From NCBI RefSeq assembly GCF_013367775.1, contig NZ_CP055157.1:930001-994000 (forward strand): 64,000 nucleotides of DNA, in the 5' to 3' direction. Positions 45,769 to 57,058 of this stretch are shown here, one piece after another. The notes under the pieces are model-generated. The model saw nothing but the letters and a program-made list of their open reading frames with translations, was not told the origin of the DNA and did no database searches. The DNA comes from Microbulbifer sp. YPW1. GTDB taxonomy: Bacteria > Pseudomonadota > Gammaproteobacteria > Pseudomonadales > Cellvibrionaceae. Position 1 is the stretch's first letter. Every line of letters begins with the position of its first letter. The translations under genes were made by a program, and so were the position numbers.

Positions 45769-46458
45769 TTAATCAATCATCTTGCGCAGGGAGCGCTCTA
45801 TCTGGCCACCGCAGTAACCACGCTCCCAGTGCTCCCGCCGCTGTGCCAGGAACCCGGCAATCCTTGTCCGCTTCTCGATACGGCGGTAAAGCGCAGCGAT
45901 CGCCGGTGCATTTTCTTCGAGATCCGTTTCCAGTGACGGGAAGGCATGAATCATGGTGCCGAACAGCGCGGTGGTTGCGATATCGGCGACGGAGATTCTC
46001 GAGCCAAGCAGAAATCCCTTGTCTTCCTTGAGCCCGTGCGCGAGGCCGGTCTGTTCGAACACCTGCATCCAGTCCGACAGGCGAGCGTATCGGAACTGCT
46101 CCCAGGCCTCTTTTTCCCACATCTGCATGCCGTTGTAATTGGTGATTTCCATCAGTACATCGTTGCAATCGAGGATGGTTTTCAGGGCGAGGGTGTGGGT
46201 CTCATTGCGCTTGGGCAGGTAGTCATACTTCCGCGCCAGGTGCATCAGGATCGCGGGCATCTGCGCAATGGTCTTCCTGGTCGCGCAGTCGTACAGGAAG
46301 GGCGGCGCCATGCCCGGATTTTGCATCTTCAGGCACTTGTCCGGGTAGAGATCACCGGCATCACGCCGCTGGTAGCTGGCCCCCACCTCGTGCAGGAGCA
46401 TCTCGATGAAGACCGCGCGAAACGGCAGGTCCCAGTAGTAGAGTCTGTATTCCGGCAT
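45769..46458 (-). CDS. Glutathione S-transferase family protein
   Basis: 229-residue soluble protein with a thioredoxin-like N-terminal domain (YRLYYWDLPFRAVFIEMLLHEV, then the GSH-binding PGMAPPF and IAQMPAILMHLARKY) and an all-helical C-terminal domain with LGSRISVADIATTALF. The Tyr/Trp-rich start resembles sigma/mu-like bacterial GSTs. Convergent with the amidohydrolase gene, 13 bp apart. Substrate unknown. Confidence 0.85.
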   Translation of the reverse strand: MPEYRLYYWDLPFRAVFIEMLLHEVGASYQRRDAGDLYPDKCLKMQNPGMAPPFLYDCATRKTIAQMPAILMHLARKYDYLPKRNETHTLALKTILDCNDVLMEITNYNGMQMWEKEAWEQFRYARLSDWMQVFEQTGLAHGLKEDKGFLLGSRISVADIATTALFGTMIHAFPSLETDLEENAPAIAALYRRIEKRTRIAGFLAQRREHWERGYCGGQIERSLRKMID

Positions 46459-46625
46459 CCCGCCATCCCTTCCTTTCCCATACCCCCGGCCGATACACGC
46501 AGCTTAGATGGCGAGGGCCCGCGCCACGAAAACGTAGACGCATTCACTGTCCGTTCAGACGACACTTGTTAGGATTCATGCCATTCGTCAAACACTGAAC
46601 AATGAATGAGCGGGGATACCCAGCC

Positions 46626-47369
46626 ATGAAATACCTCTCAACCGCCGTCGTCGCCCTTTTGTGCGGCGCTCTCTCCACCAGCGTCTTCGCCGAACCGCCC
46701 GAAGGCCGCGGCTGGAAGAAGCACAAGAAGCATCACCGGTACGAGCACAAGGAAGAATACTGGGACGGCAACTGCAAGGTGGAGCGCAAGTGGAAGCGCA
46801 ATGGCGACTATGAGGAAGAGCGCAAATGCCGGGCGCCCCGCGACTACGGCCACCGTCACCACGACCACGGCACCCGCGTGGTGGTACTGCCGCCCTGGTT
46901 TGACCAGCGGGCCCCGGAACCGGAATACCGCCCGGAGTGGCGCCCAGCGCCGCCGCCCCAGCACACCACCGTGTCCCGCTGTAACAGCGACAAGGTCGGC
47001 AGCGTACTGGGCGGCCTGATTGGCGGTGTGATCGGACACCAGATTGGCGACGGCCGCGGCAACACTGCAGCCACGATTGGTGGCGCCATCGCCGGCGTTC
47101 TGGTGGGTGGCAAGATCGGTCGCCAGATGGACCAGCGCAACCAGGCGTGTGTGGGACAGGTACTGGAGTTTGCCCCCGAGGGTGAGCGTGTTACCTGGCA
47201 GAATTCCCAGAACAACGTGAACTACGCGGTAACCCCCGGTGCCTTCGAGCGTCGCGGCGATCAGTACTGCCGTTCATTCACCACTGAAGTCTACGGTTCT
47301 GCCGACAACCAGAGCACCCAGAGCTTTGCCTGCCGCCGCGCGGATGGCAGCTGGGTTCCCGCCGGCTGA
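46626..47369 (+). CDS. Glycine-zipper (2TM, 17-kDa antigen-like) exported protein
   Basis: 247-residue exported protein. Signal peptide to about residue 22 (SVFA); a very basic His/Lys/Arg-rich region (KKHKKHHRYEHKEEYW) and Pro-rich linker; then a glycine zipper with two hydrophobic Gly repeats (GSVLGGLIGGVIGHQIGDG and TIGGAIAGVLVGGKIG) at about 125-165; then a small surface-antigen-like domain with cysteines. Outer-membrane or periplasmic; the His-rich stretch could bind metals, which is inference only. Confidence 0.82.
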   Translation: MKYLSTAVVALLCGALSTSVFAEPPEGRGWKKHKKHHRYEHKEEYWDGNCKVERKWKRNGDYEEERKCRAPRDYGHRHHDHGTRVVVLPPWFDQRAPEPEYRPEWRPAPPPQHTTVSRCNSDKVGSVLGGLIGGVIGHQIGDGRGNTAATIGGAIAGVLVGGKIGRQMDQRNQACVGQVLEFAPEGERVTWQNSQNNVNYAVTPGAFERRGDQYCRSFTTEVYGSADNQSTQSFACRRADGSWVPAG

Positions 47370-47390
47370 TCCTCTCTCGGATTCAGATTG

Positions 47391-47427
47391 CACTGCAGCC
47401 ACCGACGAATCGGTCCGTGGCTGCAGT
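47391..47427. terminator. Hairpin between glycine-zipper gene and AraC gene
   Basis: Eleven-bp stem ACTGCAGCCAC/GTGGCTGCAGT, extended inward by CGA/TCG, between convergent genes. No T-tract, so terminator function is probable from position rather than classical form. Confidence 0.5.
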
Positions 47428-47484
47428 TCACAAAACACTTCTCCCTCCCCCCTTCTCTTCATCTCTCCCGCGACAACCTGCGTC

Positions 47485-48393
47485 TCAGGCAGGGCTTCTG
47501 GACTCGCGGAATTGCTTGGGGCTCACCCCAAACTGCTGGTGGAAGCGACGGCTGAAATGACTCAGGTGCCGGTACCCGAGATCGAAACACACCCGCGTAA
47601 CCGTCTCCCCTCGCGCCAGTTTTTCCTTCGCCGCCTGCATGCGCAGGTGCTGCTGGAATTCTGCCGGGGTACAGCCGAGGTGTTTTTTGAATTCGCTGTA
47701 AAAGCGACTGCGGCTCATGCAAGCGGTACGGCTTAGCTGTTCGATATCCAGGGGCTGGTCGAGGCGCGACTGAACCTGATGCAGGGCCGCGCCCAATCCG
47801 TTTACTTCCGGATTATTTTCGCAGACCTTCAACAGGAAAGTGCGCATCTGCTCCCGCAGCATTCGCACCACCAGTTCGCTCACCCCCAGATCCACCAGTA
47901 AATCCCGGTCGCTGGCGTTTTCCGTAAAGGTTGTGACCAGCCGCTGCAACAGGGATTGGGTTGCCTGGCTGTGCTGGGTATGGATCAGTGTCTCCGGACG
48001 GAAACGCCAGTCTTCAAATTCGGTCTCTACTGCCTGGGTGCCGTTCAGCTTTTCACAGATACTTTCCACCCGCTCGCGGGCGATTTCGATGGTGAGACAG
48101 GAGGTGGGGGTATCCAGGCGGGCGTCAGGGAAATCGATATGCACCTGCTCCCCCGGCGCCATCACAAAGGATTCCTGGGGAAGAAATTCCGCGCGGTAAT
48201 TTTTCGCCGCGTGCATGATCTTGCGGCCGCTGATCATGCCGCAATACAGCAACTCGCCAGAGGACAGGCCGACCCGCTCCGCGGGCAGGTAGGTGTCGTA
48301 AATACTGAGTTCGGAGCTGGGACCGGCGAACGAAACGCGATTCTCCACCAGCTCCCGCGGCGCATTGCGACCGCGGATAGCCATTCCAGTCAT
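47485..48393 (-). CDS. AraC-family regulator, likely of the aldehyde dehydrogenase gene
   Basis: 302-residue regulator with an N-terminal AraC-binding-like domain and a C-terminal double helix-turn-helix (IEQLSRTACMSRSRFYSEFKKHLG and TRVCFDLGYRHLSHFSRRFHQQFG, ending SPKQFRES). Divergent from the aldehyde dehydrogenase gene with about 240 bp between, the classic layout of a local activator and its target. The inducing ligand is not evident. Confidence 0.87.
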   Translation of the reverse strand: MTGMAIRGRNAPRELVENRVSFAGPSSELSIYDTYLPAERVGLSSGELLYCGMISGRKIMHAAKNYRAEFLPQESFVMAPGEQVHIDFPDARLDTPTSCLTIEIARERVESICEKLNGTQAVETEFEDWRFRPETLIHTQHSQATQSLLQRLVTTFTENASDRDLLVDLGVSELVVRMLREQMRTFLLKVCENNPEVNGLGAALHQVQSRLDQPLDIEQLSRTACMSRSRFYSEFKKHLGCTPAEFQQHLRMQAAKEKLARGETVTRVCFDLGYRHLSHFSRRFHQQFGVSPKQFRESRSPA

Positions 48394-48633
48394 AATTTTC
48401 TTTTTAGTTATTGTTGCTCTGATCCTTCCGTTTCCTCGCCGGCCTCTGGATTCAGGATCAAGTGATCTGTACTCAGAGGAAAGCTAGCGCGTCCCGAAAG
48501 CCCTAATTTTTCATTGCTCAAACCAAAAAAGCCGGGCGCTGGCCCGACTGAAAAGATTACTCCCGGTACCGGCAGATAACAACGCCCACGGGAGCAGCAC
48601 AGCACAATAACGATTCCCATGAGGAAACAAGCG

Positions 48634-50154
<1,521 letters not shown>

Positions 50155-50187
50155 CCCGGCACAATCCCTCCTGTGAGAAGGAATTTT

Positions 50188-50213
50188 GGGGAGCATTAGC
50201 TCCCCCTTTTTTA
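50188..50213 (+). terminator. Rho-independent terminator after aldehyde dehydrogenase gene
   Basis: GGGGAGC/GCTCCCC stem with a 4-nt ATTA loop followed by C and six T. Confidence 0.88.
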
Positions 50214-50444
50214 CCTGCGGTGGCGCCAAAATCACCGCTGGCACACACCTCCGGATGACCGCATTGGCAGCGGCCTCCCGGATTTTCGCGTGCAGGTTTC
50301 CCTACAAACCTCTAGTGCTGCGTGATATAAAACACGCCACCATCTGTGGATAAGTCACTCCTGATTCGGTCCCAGCCCAGGATTTCCACAGGTTGCTTCT
50401 GACAATCGCTCAGTAAATAACAGCACTAAAAAAGCGAGAATTCG

Positions 50445-50945
50445 ATGAAAAAGTCCCTGCCTGTCTTTATCGGCATGGCTGTACTTCAGGGGTGTACGGC
50501 CATACTGCCCCCAAACACACCGAGCGAATTTGCCAAAAAACTCAGCGATTCCACATTCGGCAATGTCTACACCGCAACCACGCCCCTCTCGTATCAGGAT
50601 TCCGTGGGCAACCTGGTGGCCAATATGGATGCCTGTGTCCAGGGCGTGATTCAGGGTTCCACTATTCGCTCGCAGAACATCGTGATCGGGGCAGGCTCCG
50701 GGGTCTGGCACTACGACATTACCGCAGCCAGTGAAGACCTCACCCAATTCACCCTGCGCCGGGAAGTGATGGGATGGACCGGCCCGCAGAACGAGGGCGG
50801 CAATATCGTGGCGGTGATCAACGTCGAGCCGCAAGAGGATAACGGCGTATCCATCACCGGCATCTCCCCCTGGGGCTCTGCCTGGTTAATGGAGCCGATC
50901 ATGGCCTGGGGCAAAGGCGAGAACCCCGGGTGTCCGATTGGCTAG
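50445..50945 (+). CDS. Lipoprotein of unknown function
   Basis: 166-residue protein with a clear lipoprotein signal (MKKSLPVFIGMAVLQGC, Cys17). The mature part contains VYTATTPLSYQDSVGNLVANMDAC and two beta-rich segments; no domain recognised. Converges with the exported protein that follows; a hairpin separates them. Confidence 0.7.
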   Translation: MKKSLPVFIGMAVLQGCTAILPPNTPSEFAKKLSDSTFGNVYTATTPLSYQDSVGNLVANMDACVQGVIQGSTIRSQNIVIGAGSGVWHYDITAASEDLTQFTLRREVMGWTGPQNEGGNIVAVINVEPQEDNGVSITGISPWGSAWLMEPIMAWGKGENPGCPIG

Positions 50946-50960
50946 GGATCAGTAAAACGA

Positions 50961-50995
50961 GGGCGCAGAACAACATCATTTTTTGCTCTGCGCCC
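50961..50995. terminator. Hairpin between convergent genes
   Basis: Nine-bp stem GGGCGCAGA/TCTGCGCCC with a 17-nt loop that contains a T6 run on the + strand. Placed between two convergent genes. Confidence 0.4.
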
Positions 50996-51005
50996 GGTGT
51001 GAACA

Positions 51006-51659
51006 CTAGGGGCAGTTAGTACAGAAAGAACCTTCAAGGGTGCCGCTAACACCGCCAAAGAAGTTGTAGCCATCTGCCCCCAAGTTATTGTATTCAAGCA
51101 CGGTACCTCTCGACGTCGCTTCCAGCTCTCCTGTCGCCCTCGCAAACTCCCCGGTACCACCAACAACCTTATATTTGACGACAAGATCAAAGCGGCCAGG
51201 TACTTCGGCTAACGTTTGCGTCTCCGGATCAGCGATGAGATAAAAACAGCCGCCTCCTGCCGGGGCGTCCTCTTCGAGCGGCACCGCCTTCAGGAACACC
51301 TGCCCGCTCTCGAATGTCAAAACCACATTGGACCTAACCACAAAGAACAGCTGGTCGAACACATACGGATCTGTATTCCCCGTATCACATGACCCGCCCC
51401 CCAGATTGAACTCCGTTGCCGTGTGGCTCTGGAATTTTCCGAGACCTTTCTTTTTGATTTCACCGGTCGATGTCGTAGAAATTGTTTTTTCGTTGACGCG
51501 ATACTTTAAGAAAGACGTGATGAATGATCCGGCGAAGTCCTCCGCCTCGATCTCATAAACTTCGGCCTGTGTTACCCCCGCAAAACCCAGGCTGCCAGCC
51601 AATGTGACACCACCCAACATTCGCATCCAGGTTCTACACGCGCTAGTGAAAGTTTTCAT
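51006..51659 (-). CDS. Exported protein, allene-oxide-cyclase/dirigent-like barrel?
   Basis: 217-residue protein with a signal peptide (ends GVTQA near residue 32). The mature part is beta-rich; VVGGTGEFARATGELEATS near the C-terminus resembles the GGTGxFAxATG motif seen in small secreted eight-strand barrels related to allene oxide cyclase/dirigent proteins. Cysteines are few (CDTGNTD, GGCFYL, and C-terminal FCTNCP). The fold call is tentative; activity unknown. Start chosen at the ATG opening the signal peptide; the frame extends 57 codons earlier. Confidence 0.65.
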   Translation of the reverse strand: MKTFTSACRTWMRMLGGVTLAGSLGFAGVTQAEVYEIEAEDFAGSFITSFLKYRVNEKTISTTSTGEIKKKGLGKFQSHTATEFNLGGGSCDTGNTDPYVFDQLFFVVRSNVVLTFESGQVFLKAVPLEEDAPAGGGCFYLIADPETQTLAEVPGRFDLVVKYKVVGGTGEFARATGELEATSRGTVLEYNNLGADGYNFFGGVSGTLEGSFCTNCP

Positions 51660-51856
51660 CCTTTGATCACTCGTTGTTACCCCATATTCTCGCGCCACAG
51701 AATTCGCGCCGGACCGGGGAGAAAGATTGATGGAATCCCCGCGCAAAGTGAGTCTGCGCGGGGCAAAGGAAGAATAGACACACGTACAAAAACCGTGGAT
51801 TAAATGGCGGTAATCAATACCAGACAGCACAGAATCGTGCGCTCGGTTACGCCCCC

Positions 51857-54739
51857 TTACTCCACCAAATTAACTTCACCCAGCCCCAGCTTCTTTAGCC
51901 GCTCGAGCTGGGTGGCGCGATCCCCCACCACCAGCCAGATCATGGAATCCAGCTGCATATATTCCTCGGCAATCTTCTGCACCTCGGGGATGGTCATGGC
52001 TTTGGCGGTGGCCTCGCGCTCGCGCACGTAGTCGGCGGGCCAGTCGTATTTGCTCATGTTTTCCAGCAGGCCCAGCTTGGCGCCCGCGGTCTCGAACGCG
52101 CGGGTGTTGGCGCGCACCAGATAAGAGCGGGAGTTTTCCAGGTCGGCCTCGGTGTAGGTGTCGGGGTAGTCCGCGAGAATATCGTGGATCAGCTGCACGG
52201 ATTCCGCGGTGACATTGGCGCGCACGCCGCTGCCGATGGCAAAGCGGCCGCCGGTGTTGTCACCGGATACGCTGGAACCAATACCGTAGGTGTAGCCCTT
52301 GCCCTCGCGCAGCTCCTGCATCAGGCGCGAGGCGAAGCCACCGCCGCCGAGGATGTAGTTGGTAAATACCGCCGGGTAGTAGTCGTCTGACACCGCCGGC
52401 ATGGCCAGGCGGCCGATGCGCAGGATCGACTGCTTGGAATCCGGCACGTCCACAAAATAGATGCCCGGCTTGGCCGGTTCGGATTTCGGGTCCGGGACCT
52501 TCACCGACTTGGCGGGCCACTGCTTGGCCAGGGATTCCGCGGCGGCGAGGAAGTCCTGCTGGGAAATATCCCCCACCACGTGGACGCGGGCCACGGACGG
52601 TGAGAGGTACTGCGCATAATAGGCCTTGAGATCATCCATGGTGATGGCCGCCACGGAATCCTCCGTACCCAGGCCGCTGTATCCGCGGATACTGTCATCG
52701 CCGTGCAGCAGGCGCGCAAAGGTCTTGCTGGCAATGGCGCCGGGCTCGGCCTCCGCGCGCTTGATCTGGCTGGTAACGCTCTTCTTCGCCAACACCAGTT
52801 CTTTTTCGTCCCAGCGCGGCTCCAGCAGCATTTCCTGCACCAGCGCGAATACCTCATCGAAGTTGCGCGCCAGGGTGGTGACGTCAAAGCGGAAGGCGTC
52901 CTGCGCGGCGGATACGTTGATATTGGCACCGAGTTTCTGGATGGCGGTTTCCAGTTCTTCCGGGGTGCGGTTTTTGGTACCGCGCTCCATCAGCATGGCG
53001 GTGAGGTTGGCCACCCCGGTCTTGTCGATGCTCTCCTGCAACTGGCCGCCGTCGATCACCAGGCTGAAGTTGACCGTGGGCACCTCGCTGTTTTCAATAC
53101 CGTAGACCTCGATGCCGTTACTCAGCTCACTCTGCCAGACATCCGGCACGGTGGTCTGCGCCGGCGCGCCGTAGGCGGGCTCCACACTGCGGTCGATCTT
53201 CGACGGGGTTTTCTGGTACTCCGCCTGCGCCGTCGGGTCCACCGCGTCTTCGGCACCATTGACGATCTGCTCTTCCACCACCTGCGCCTCGGTGGAATCC
53301 GCCAGTGCCAGCGCTTTCTCCCCTTTGGGCACAAAGCTCACTGCCACAAAGGGTTTGTCATCGATGTACTTCTGGTACACCCGCTTTACGTCGTCCGCGG
53401 TGACCGCCAGCAGGCGTTCGATATCCTCACTCACGTAACCCGGGTCATCCGCGTAAATGTCGTACTGGGCCAGCTGGAAGCCCTTGCCCAGCACACTGGA
53501 CAGACTGTTGTAGAAGGCCACCTCCTGGCCGGCCTTGATGCGCTCCAGGTCCTGCTCGGCAATCCCCTCTTTTTCGAACAGCGCAAACGCCTTCTGGATA
53601 CCCGCGTAGACCGCATCCAGATCGCGCCCGCTGAACGCCTGCACTTCCAGCTGCACCTGCCCCGCCAGCTCGGACTCATAGGCGCCCATGGACACATTCG
53701 CGGTCAGCTGCTCGTCTTCCACCAGCACCCGGTACAGGGGCGCGCGCTTGCCGTCGGACAGGTATTCCGTCAGCACCGCCAGCGGGTAGCTGTCTTCGCT
53801 GTAGCGCGGCACCGTGGGCCAGGCCAGGGTCAGCTGGGGCTGGCGCGCGAAGTTGTCCTCGTAATAGCGGCGCTTGGTCTCCTTCAGGGTGACCGGCTGC
53901 TTGGGCGCGCGCTCGATGGCCTCGCCCGCGGGGATCTCGCCGAAGTACTTCTGCACCAGCGCCTTGGCCTGCTCGGGATCAAAATCCCCGGCCACTACCA
54001 AAGTCACGTTGTTGGGCACATACCAGCGGCGGAAGAAGGTCTTCACATCGTCCAGGGTGGCATTGTCCAGATCCTCCAGCGAGCCGATCACCTGCCAGCT
54101 GTAGGGGTGGCCCTCCGGGTAGAGATTGCGATCGATCACATACTGGCTGTGGCCATAGGGGCGGTTATCCACACCCTGGCGCTTCTCGTTCTTCACCACC
54201 TGCTTTTCTTTTGCCAGCACCGGCTCGGTCACCGTATTGATAAACCAGCCGAGCTTGTCCGCCTCCGCCCACAGCATCTTCTCCAGCGCATCCTTGGGCA
54301 CCGTCTGGTAGTAATTGGTGACATCGCGGGAAGTGGAACCATTGGCCCCGGAACCGCCAATACGCGCACTCATCGCATCCAGCCCGCCCTTGCCCAGGTT
54401 CTCCGACTCCAGGAACAGCAGGTGCTCGAACAGATGGGCAAAACCGGTGCGCCCCTCCTTCTCCCGCGCCGAACCCACATGGGCGGTCAGCGACACCGCC
54501 ACCACCGGATCGGAGCGGTCGATGTGGAACAGCACATTGAGGCCGTTATCCAGCTGGAACTGCTGGTAGTCGATGGCGAAATCGGGCTTGGCTTCCTGCT
54601 CGGCCGGAGCCTGTGACGCCGCCTCAGTCTGAGGCTTCGGCTCGGACTGGGTACTGGAGCGGTCGCAGCCGAAAAGGCTGAGAGCCGGGATGGAAAGTGC
54701 GGTCAGCAGCGCCAGGGAGGCGGTCAGGTTGCGGGGCAT
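51857..54739 (-). CDS. M16 family zinc peptidase lipoprotein (pitrilysin-like, two-domain)
   Basis: 960-residue lipoprotein (LFGC, Cys25) with an acidic/Gln-rich linker and two M16 halves. The first half has the inverted zinc motif HLFEH (His102, Glu105, His106) and the distal NEKRQGVDN segment with the third ligand; the second half (from about 530) has lost the motif, as usual for the inactive partner domain. It probably degrades peptides or processes secreted proteins in the periplasm. Stands alone; upstream lies the AT-rich island. Confidence 0.9.
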   Translation of the reverse strand: MPRNLTASLALLTALSIPALSLFGCDRSSTQSEPKPQTEAASQAPAEQEAKPDFAIDYQQFQLDNGLNVLFHIDRSDPVVAVSLTAHVGSAREKEGRTGFAHLFEHLLFLESENLGKGGLDAMSARIGGSGANGSTSRDVTNYYQTVPKDALEKMLWAEADKLGWFINTVTEPVLAKEKQVVKNEKRQGVDNRPYGHSQYVIDRNLYPEGHPYSWQVIGSLEDLDNATLDDVKTFFRRWYVPNNVTLVVAGDFDPEQAKALVQKYFGEIPAGEAIERAPKQPVTLKETKRRYYEDNFARQPQLTLAWPTVPRYSEDSYPLAVLTEYLSDGKRAPLYRVLVEDEQLTANVSMGAYESELAGQVQLEVQAFSGRDLDAVYAGIQKAFALFEKEGIAEQDLERIKAGQEVAFYNSLSSVLGKGFQLAQYDIYADDPGYVSEDIERLLAVTADDVKRVYQKYIDDKPFVAVSFVPKGEKALALADSTEAQVVEEQIVNGAEDAVDPTAQAEYQKTPSKIDRSVEPAYGAPAQTTVPDVWQSELSNGIEVYGIENSEVPTVNFSLVIDGGQLQESIDKTGVANLTAMLMERGTKNRTPEELETAIQKLGANINVSAAQDAFRFDVTTLARNFDEVFALVQEMLLEPRWDEKELVLAKKSVTSQIKRAEAEPGAIASKTFARLLHGDDSIRGYSGLGTEDSVAAITMDDLKAYYAQYLSPSVARVHVVGDISQQDFLAAAESLAKQWPAKSVKVPDPKSEPAKPGIYFVDVPDSKQSILRIGRLAMPAVSDDYYPAVFTNYILGGGGFASRLMQELREGKGYTYGIGSSVSGDNTGGRFAIGSGVRANVTAESVQLIHDILADYPDTYTEADLENSRSYLVRANTRAFETAGAKLGLLENMSKYDWPADYVREREATAKAMTIPEVQKIAEEYMQLDSMIWLVVGDRATQLERLKKLGLGEVNLVE

Positions 54740-55593
54740 GGGGCGATCCTTTGCATTGTTATGCAGAGGAAGATAGCAGGAGTGGTGGGGTTGGGCGACG
54801 GGGTGTCGGTGGGGTGAGGTTAAATTGGGTATGGGTGGTGGGGATACGGCTTTGGGGGGAGTCTCCTTTAAGTATCAAAATGCTGTAACGGATACACGCT
54901 AGCGAATACTCATTGAGCTGGCGAAAGAATCCATACCACGAAACTTCTTACTGAACGGTGATAACAAAGTGTCCGAATCACATAATGTAAGTGAGTACGA
55001 ACTTCAAAGATTACACCCCATTACAGCACCTCGCCAATCATAGACCTGCGTGTTATAAAAGGCGCCACAACATAAATGAGAAGTGCGTCACACTTCGCAT
55101 CGAAGGCTCTCCTACGCTCATAGAAATTTTACTTTCCTCAAAATACCAGCTGGAGAAAAAGTAGGAGCGGCAGTTAGCTAAACAAGTCAGCATAGCTACC
55201 GGTTTCCCCAAGGGCTTCAGTGCATTTCTGGCTTGAGCTAGCGGACGAACATATTTAGGCAAAATGCCCATATATAGGCACCTAATTCCAGATCTAGGCA
55301 TTATGCCTAGATCTGGAGCTATTGAATAAACTGTTAACGTAGATAATCGCGAGAAAAAAGTGTTTATGTAAGAAAAATTGTAAGAATTTCCAGTAGCCGA
55401 TCTCCCTGGGGGCTGACAGTCAGCACTCAGTAGATAAATTTCCGGTAACGGATTCCGTGAAGCCTGAGAATCAGCCAAAGGTAAAGATTGCGCTGCATCG
55501 AGCACGGATTCTCAGATCAAAGGCGCCCTTGTTGCTGGGTTAAGAAAATAATCGGCTTTAAAAAATTTATGGGGACAATCAAGGCAGGCAGTG
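54740..55593. other. Non-coding left edge of the AT-rich island
   Basis: About 850 bp without a convincing gene. Base composition switches from G-rich to AT-rich near 54870. Contains a short GAAGTG/CACTTC hairpin near 55081, the 31-bp palindrome listed separately, and two TAGGCnnnATGCC motifs. A 150-codon minus-strand frame at 55053-55505 shows no protein-like features. Confidence 0.6.
55287..55317. repeat. 31-bp perfect palindrome
   Basis: Arms of 15 bases (TCCAGATCTAGGCAT and its exact complement) around a single T. Its centre repeats the TAGGCnnnATGCC motif found 40 bp upstream and again near 61546. Could be an operator, a recombination site or a transcript-end hairpin; no T-tract follows. 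Confidence 0.75.
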
Positions 55594-57030
55594 ATGAAAA
55601 AAATAATTTTTGCAATATTTTCTTGTTTGATATTGGGGTGTGGAGTTTCCCAGAAGGAAGTAGATCAGTACGTTGAGCTAAATGACTTCAACTCTTTATT
55701 TGAAATAATTTATTTGAAAGGTAAGTTTAGGGGATCAAAAAATGCGACCTTGAGTGATACTGATAGATCTGATTTGAAGCTCGCTATCGCAGGCATTAAC
55801 TCAATCGCAGAAAAGCATAGTTCAATTTCACTTGATGATAGCGTTAAAAATCTATCTGAAAAGTTAAGCCAATGGGAAAATTCCGAGTTAACCGGAATTG
55901 TTTACCGTAATTTCAATAACAGTATAAGGCTGTTAAATTGTCAGAAAGTTCATGAAAATAGTAGCGCTTTTGGCAGGCGCTTCTTCGTTGAAGCGAGCGT
56001 TGAGGAAATTATTGAGTGTGCAAGAGCGGAGGGAATAGAGCAAAGCAGCCATGTGACGGAGTGGTTGCTTGGTGATGACAGCAGTATGGACTCTGACATC
56101 AAGCAAAAAATCAGCAAGTTAGAGAGGCATGTTCAAAAAGCTCATAGAGAAATGCTGTACTATGTCCTGCTAAGTGATTTAGATATCGCAAAAAAAATAA
56201 ATTGGCTAAAAGATAGAAAGCGATCCAAAGATGACCAAATCCTTTTGGAGGGACTAGTAAGGTTATACACAAAAAAATTAAACTTAATAAAGGGTTTGAC
56301 TTTTTTTGACGCTTCTTACCTCGAAAATCCTATCGCGATATATCAGCACTATTATGCATCGATAGAAAATGATCAGAACATGCACTCTAAAAAGAATCAT
56401 GAAAAATTCGCATTTTCTTCTAAAGCTGGTGCGCTTCAACAGATTGATACGGCTTTTCTTATAACGGAAGAGACGCTAATGATGACCGCTCCTCTGAAAG
56501 AATTTTATGACAGCGAACAGGAAAAAGCGTTAAGAAAATTAAAAAATGTCATGCATTTAATTCAAACAGAAAAAAATGCGCTTTTGACCAACAAAGCGAT
56601 TAAGCATAGTGCGAAAATTTTAAGTAAGAGAAATAGCTTTTTCTTTTTCCAGGCTAACCTTGTCGATATTGCTATAAATCACGCTAAATTTTTGGGTCGT
56701 CAGGGAGATGTTGAAAAATTCACTAAATATAAATCTTATTATGACGAAAATATGGACTCTACATTAGAGTCAGAGGCTATGTCTATGGAATCGGTGGCCA
56801 TGAGCGATGCAGCAATCGAGGAAATGTATCGCCCGAAAAGTAGCAAGTTGGACCCATACATTTTGAAAAGTTTGGTCGATGGCTACGAGAGAGAAATTGA
56901 ATTCTTAAATTCTTCACTAAAAAATTCGGGCTCAAGTCAAGAATACGAGATACTCGAAAGAATAAAGTCTCAAACCGAATATTTAAAAGACGAAACCTTG
57001 AGCCAGTTAGATAATTTGAGCGAAAACTAA
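55594..57030 (+). CDS. Unknown lipoprotein in the AT-rich island
   Basis: 478-residue lipoprotein: leader MKKIIFAIFSCLILGC with Cys16 or so as the lipid site, then an almost wholly helical, charged sequence rich in Lys, Glu, Ser and Leu with predicted coiled segments (for example near 320-345 and the C-terminal 60 residues). Codon use is AT-rich, unlike the window's core genes, indicating horizontal transfer. A GTG directly before the chosen ATG is possible. No known domain recognised. Confidence 0.75.
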   Translation: MKKIIFAIFSCLILGCGVSQKEVDQYVELNDFNSLFEIIYLKGKFRGSKNATLSDTDRSDLKLAIAGINSIAEKHSSISLDDSVKNLSEKLSQWENSELTGIVYRNFNNSIRLLNCQKVHENSSAFGRRFFVEASVEEIIECARAEGIEQSSHVTEWLLGDDSSMDSDIKQKISKLERHVQKAHREMLYYVLLSDLDIAKKINWLKDRKRSKDDQILLEGLVRLYTKKLNLIKGLTFFDASYLENPIAIYQHYYASIENDQNMHSKKNHEKFAFSSKAGALQQIDTAFLITEETLMMTAPLKEFYDSEQEKALRKLKNVMHLIQTEKNALLTNKAIKHSAKILSKRNSFFFFQANLVDIAINHAKFLGRQGDVEKFTKYKSYYDENMDSTLESEAMSMESVAMSDAAIEEMYRPKSSKLDPYILKSLVDGYEREIEFLNSSLKNSGSSQEYEILERIKSQTEYLKDETLSQLDNLSEN

Positions 57031-57058
57031 AAAGTTTATCTAGGTAGCTTATGATTAC

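Noticed and set aside
52703..54616. 637-codon plus-strand frame
   Set aside because: Antisense of the M16 peptidase; no motifs, composition is that of a shadow.
55053..55505. 150-codon minus-strand frame in the left island edge
   Set aside because: No signal, domain or ribosome site; spans a palindrome and hairpin region, so treated as non-coding.
55430..55560. Second attC-like site before the island lipoprotein gene
   Set aside because: There is a TAAC/GTTA pair with a 9-bp inner inverted repeat (CTGAGAATC/GATTCTCAG), but the spacing and outer arms do not fit attC layout.
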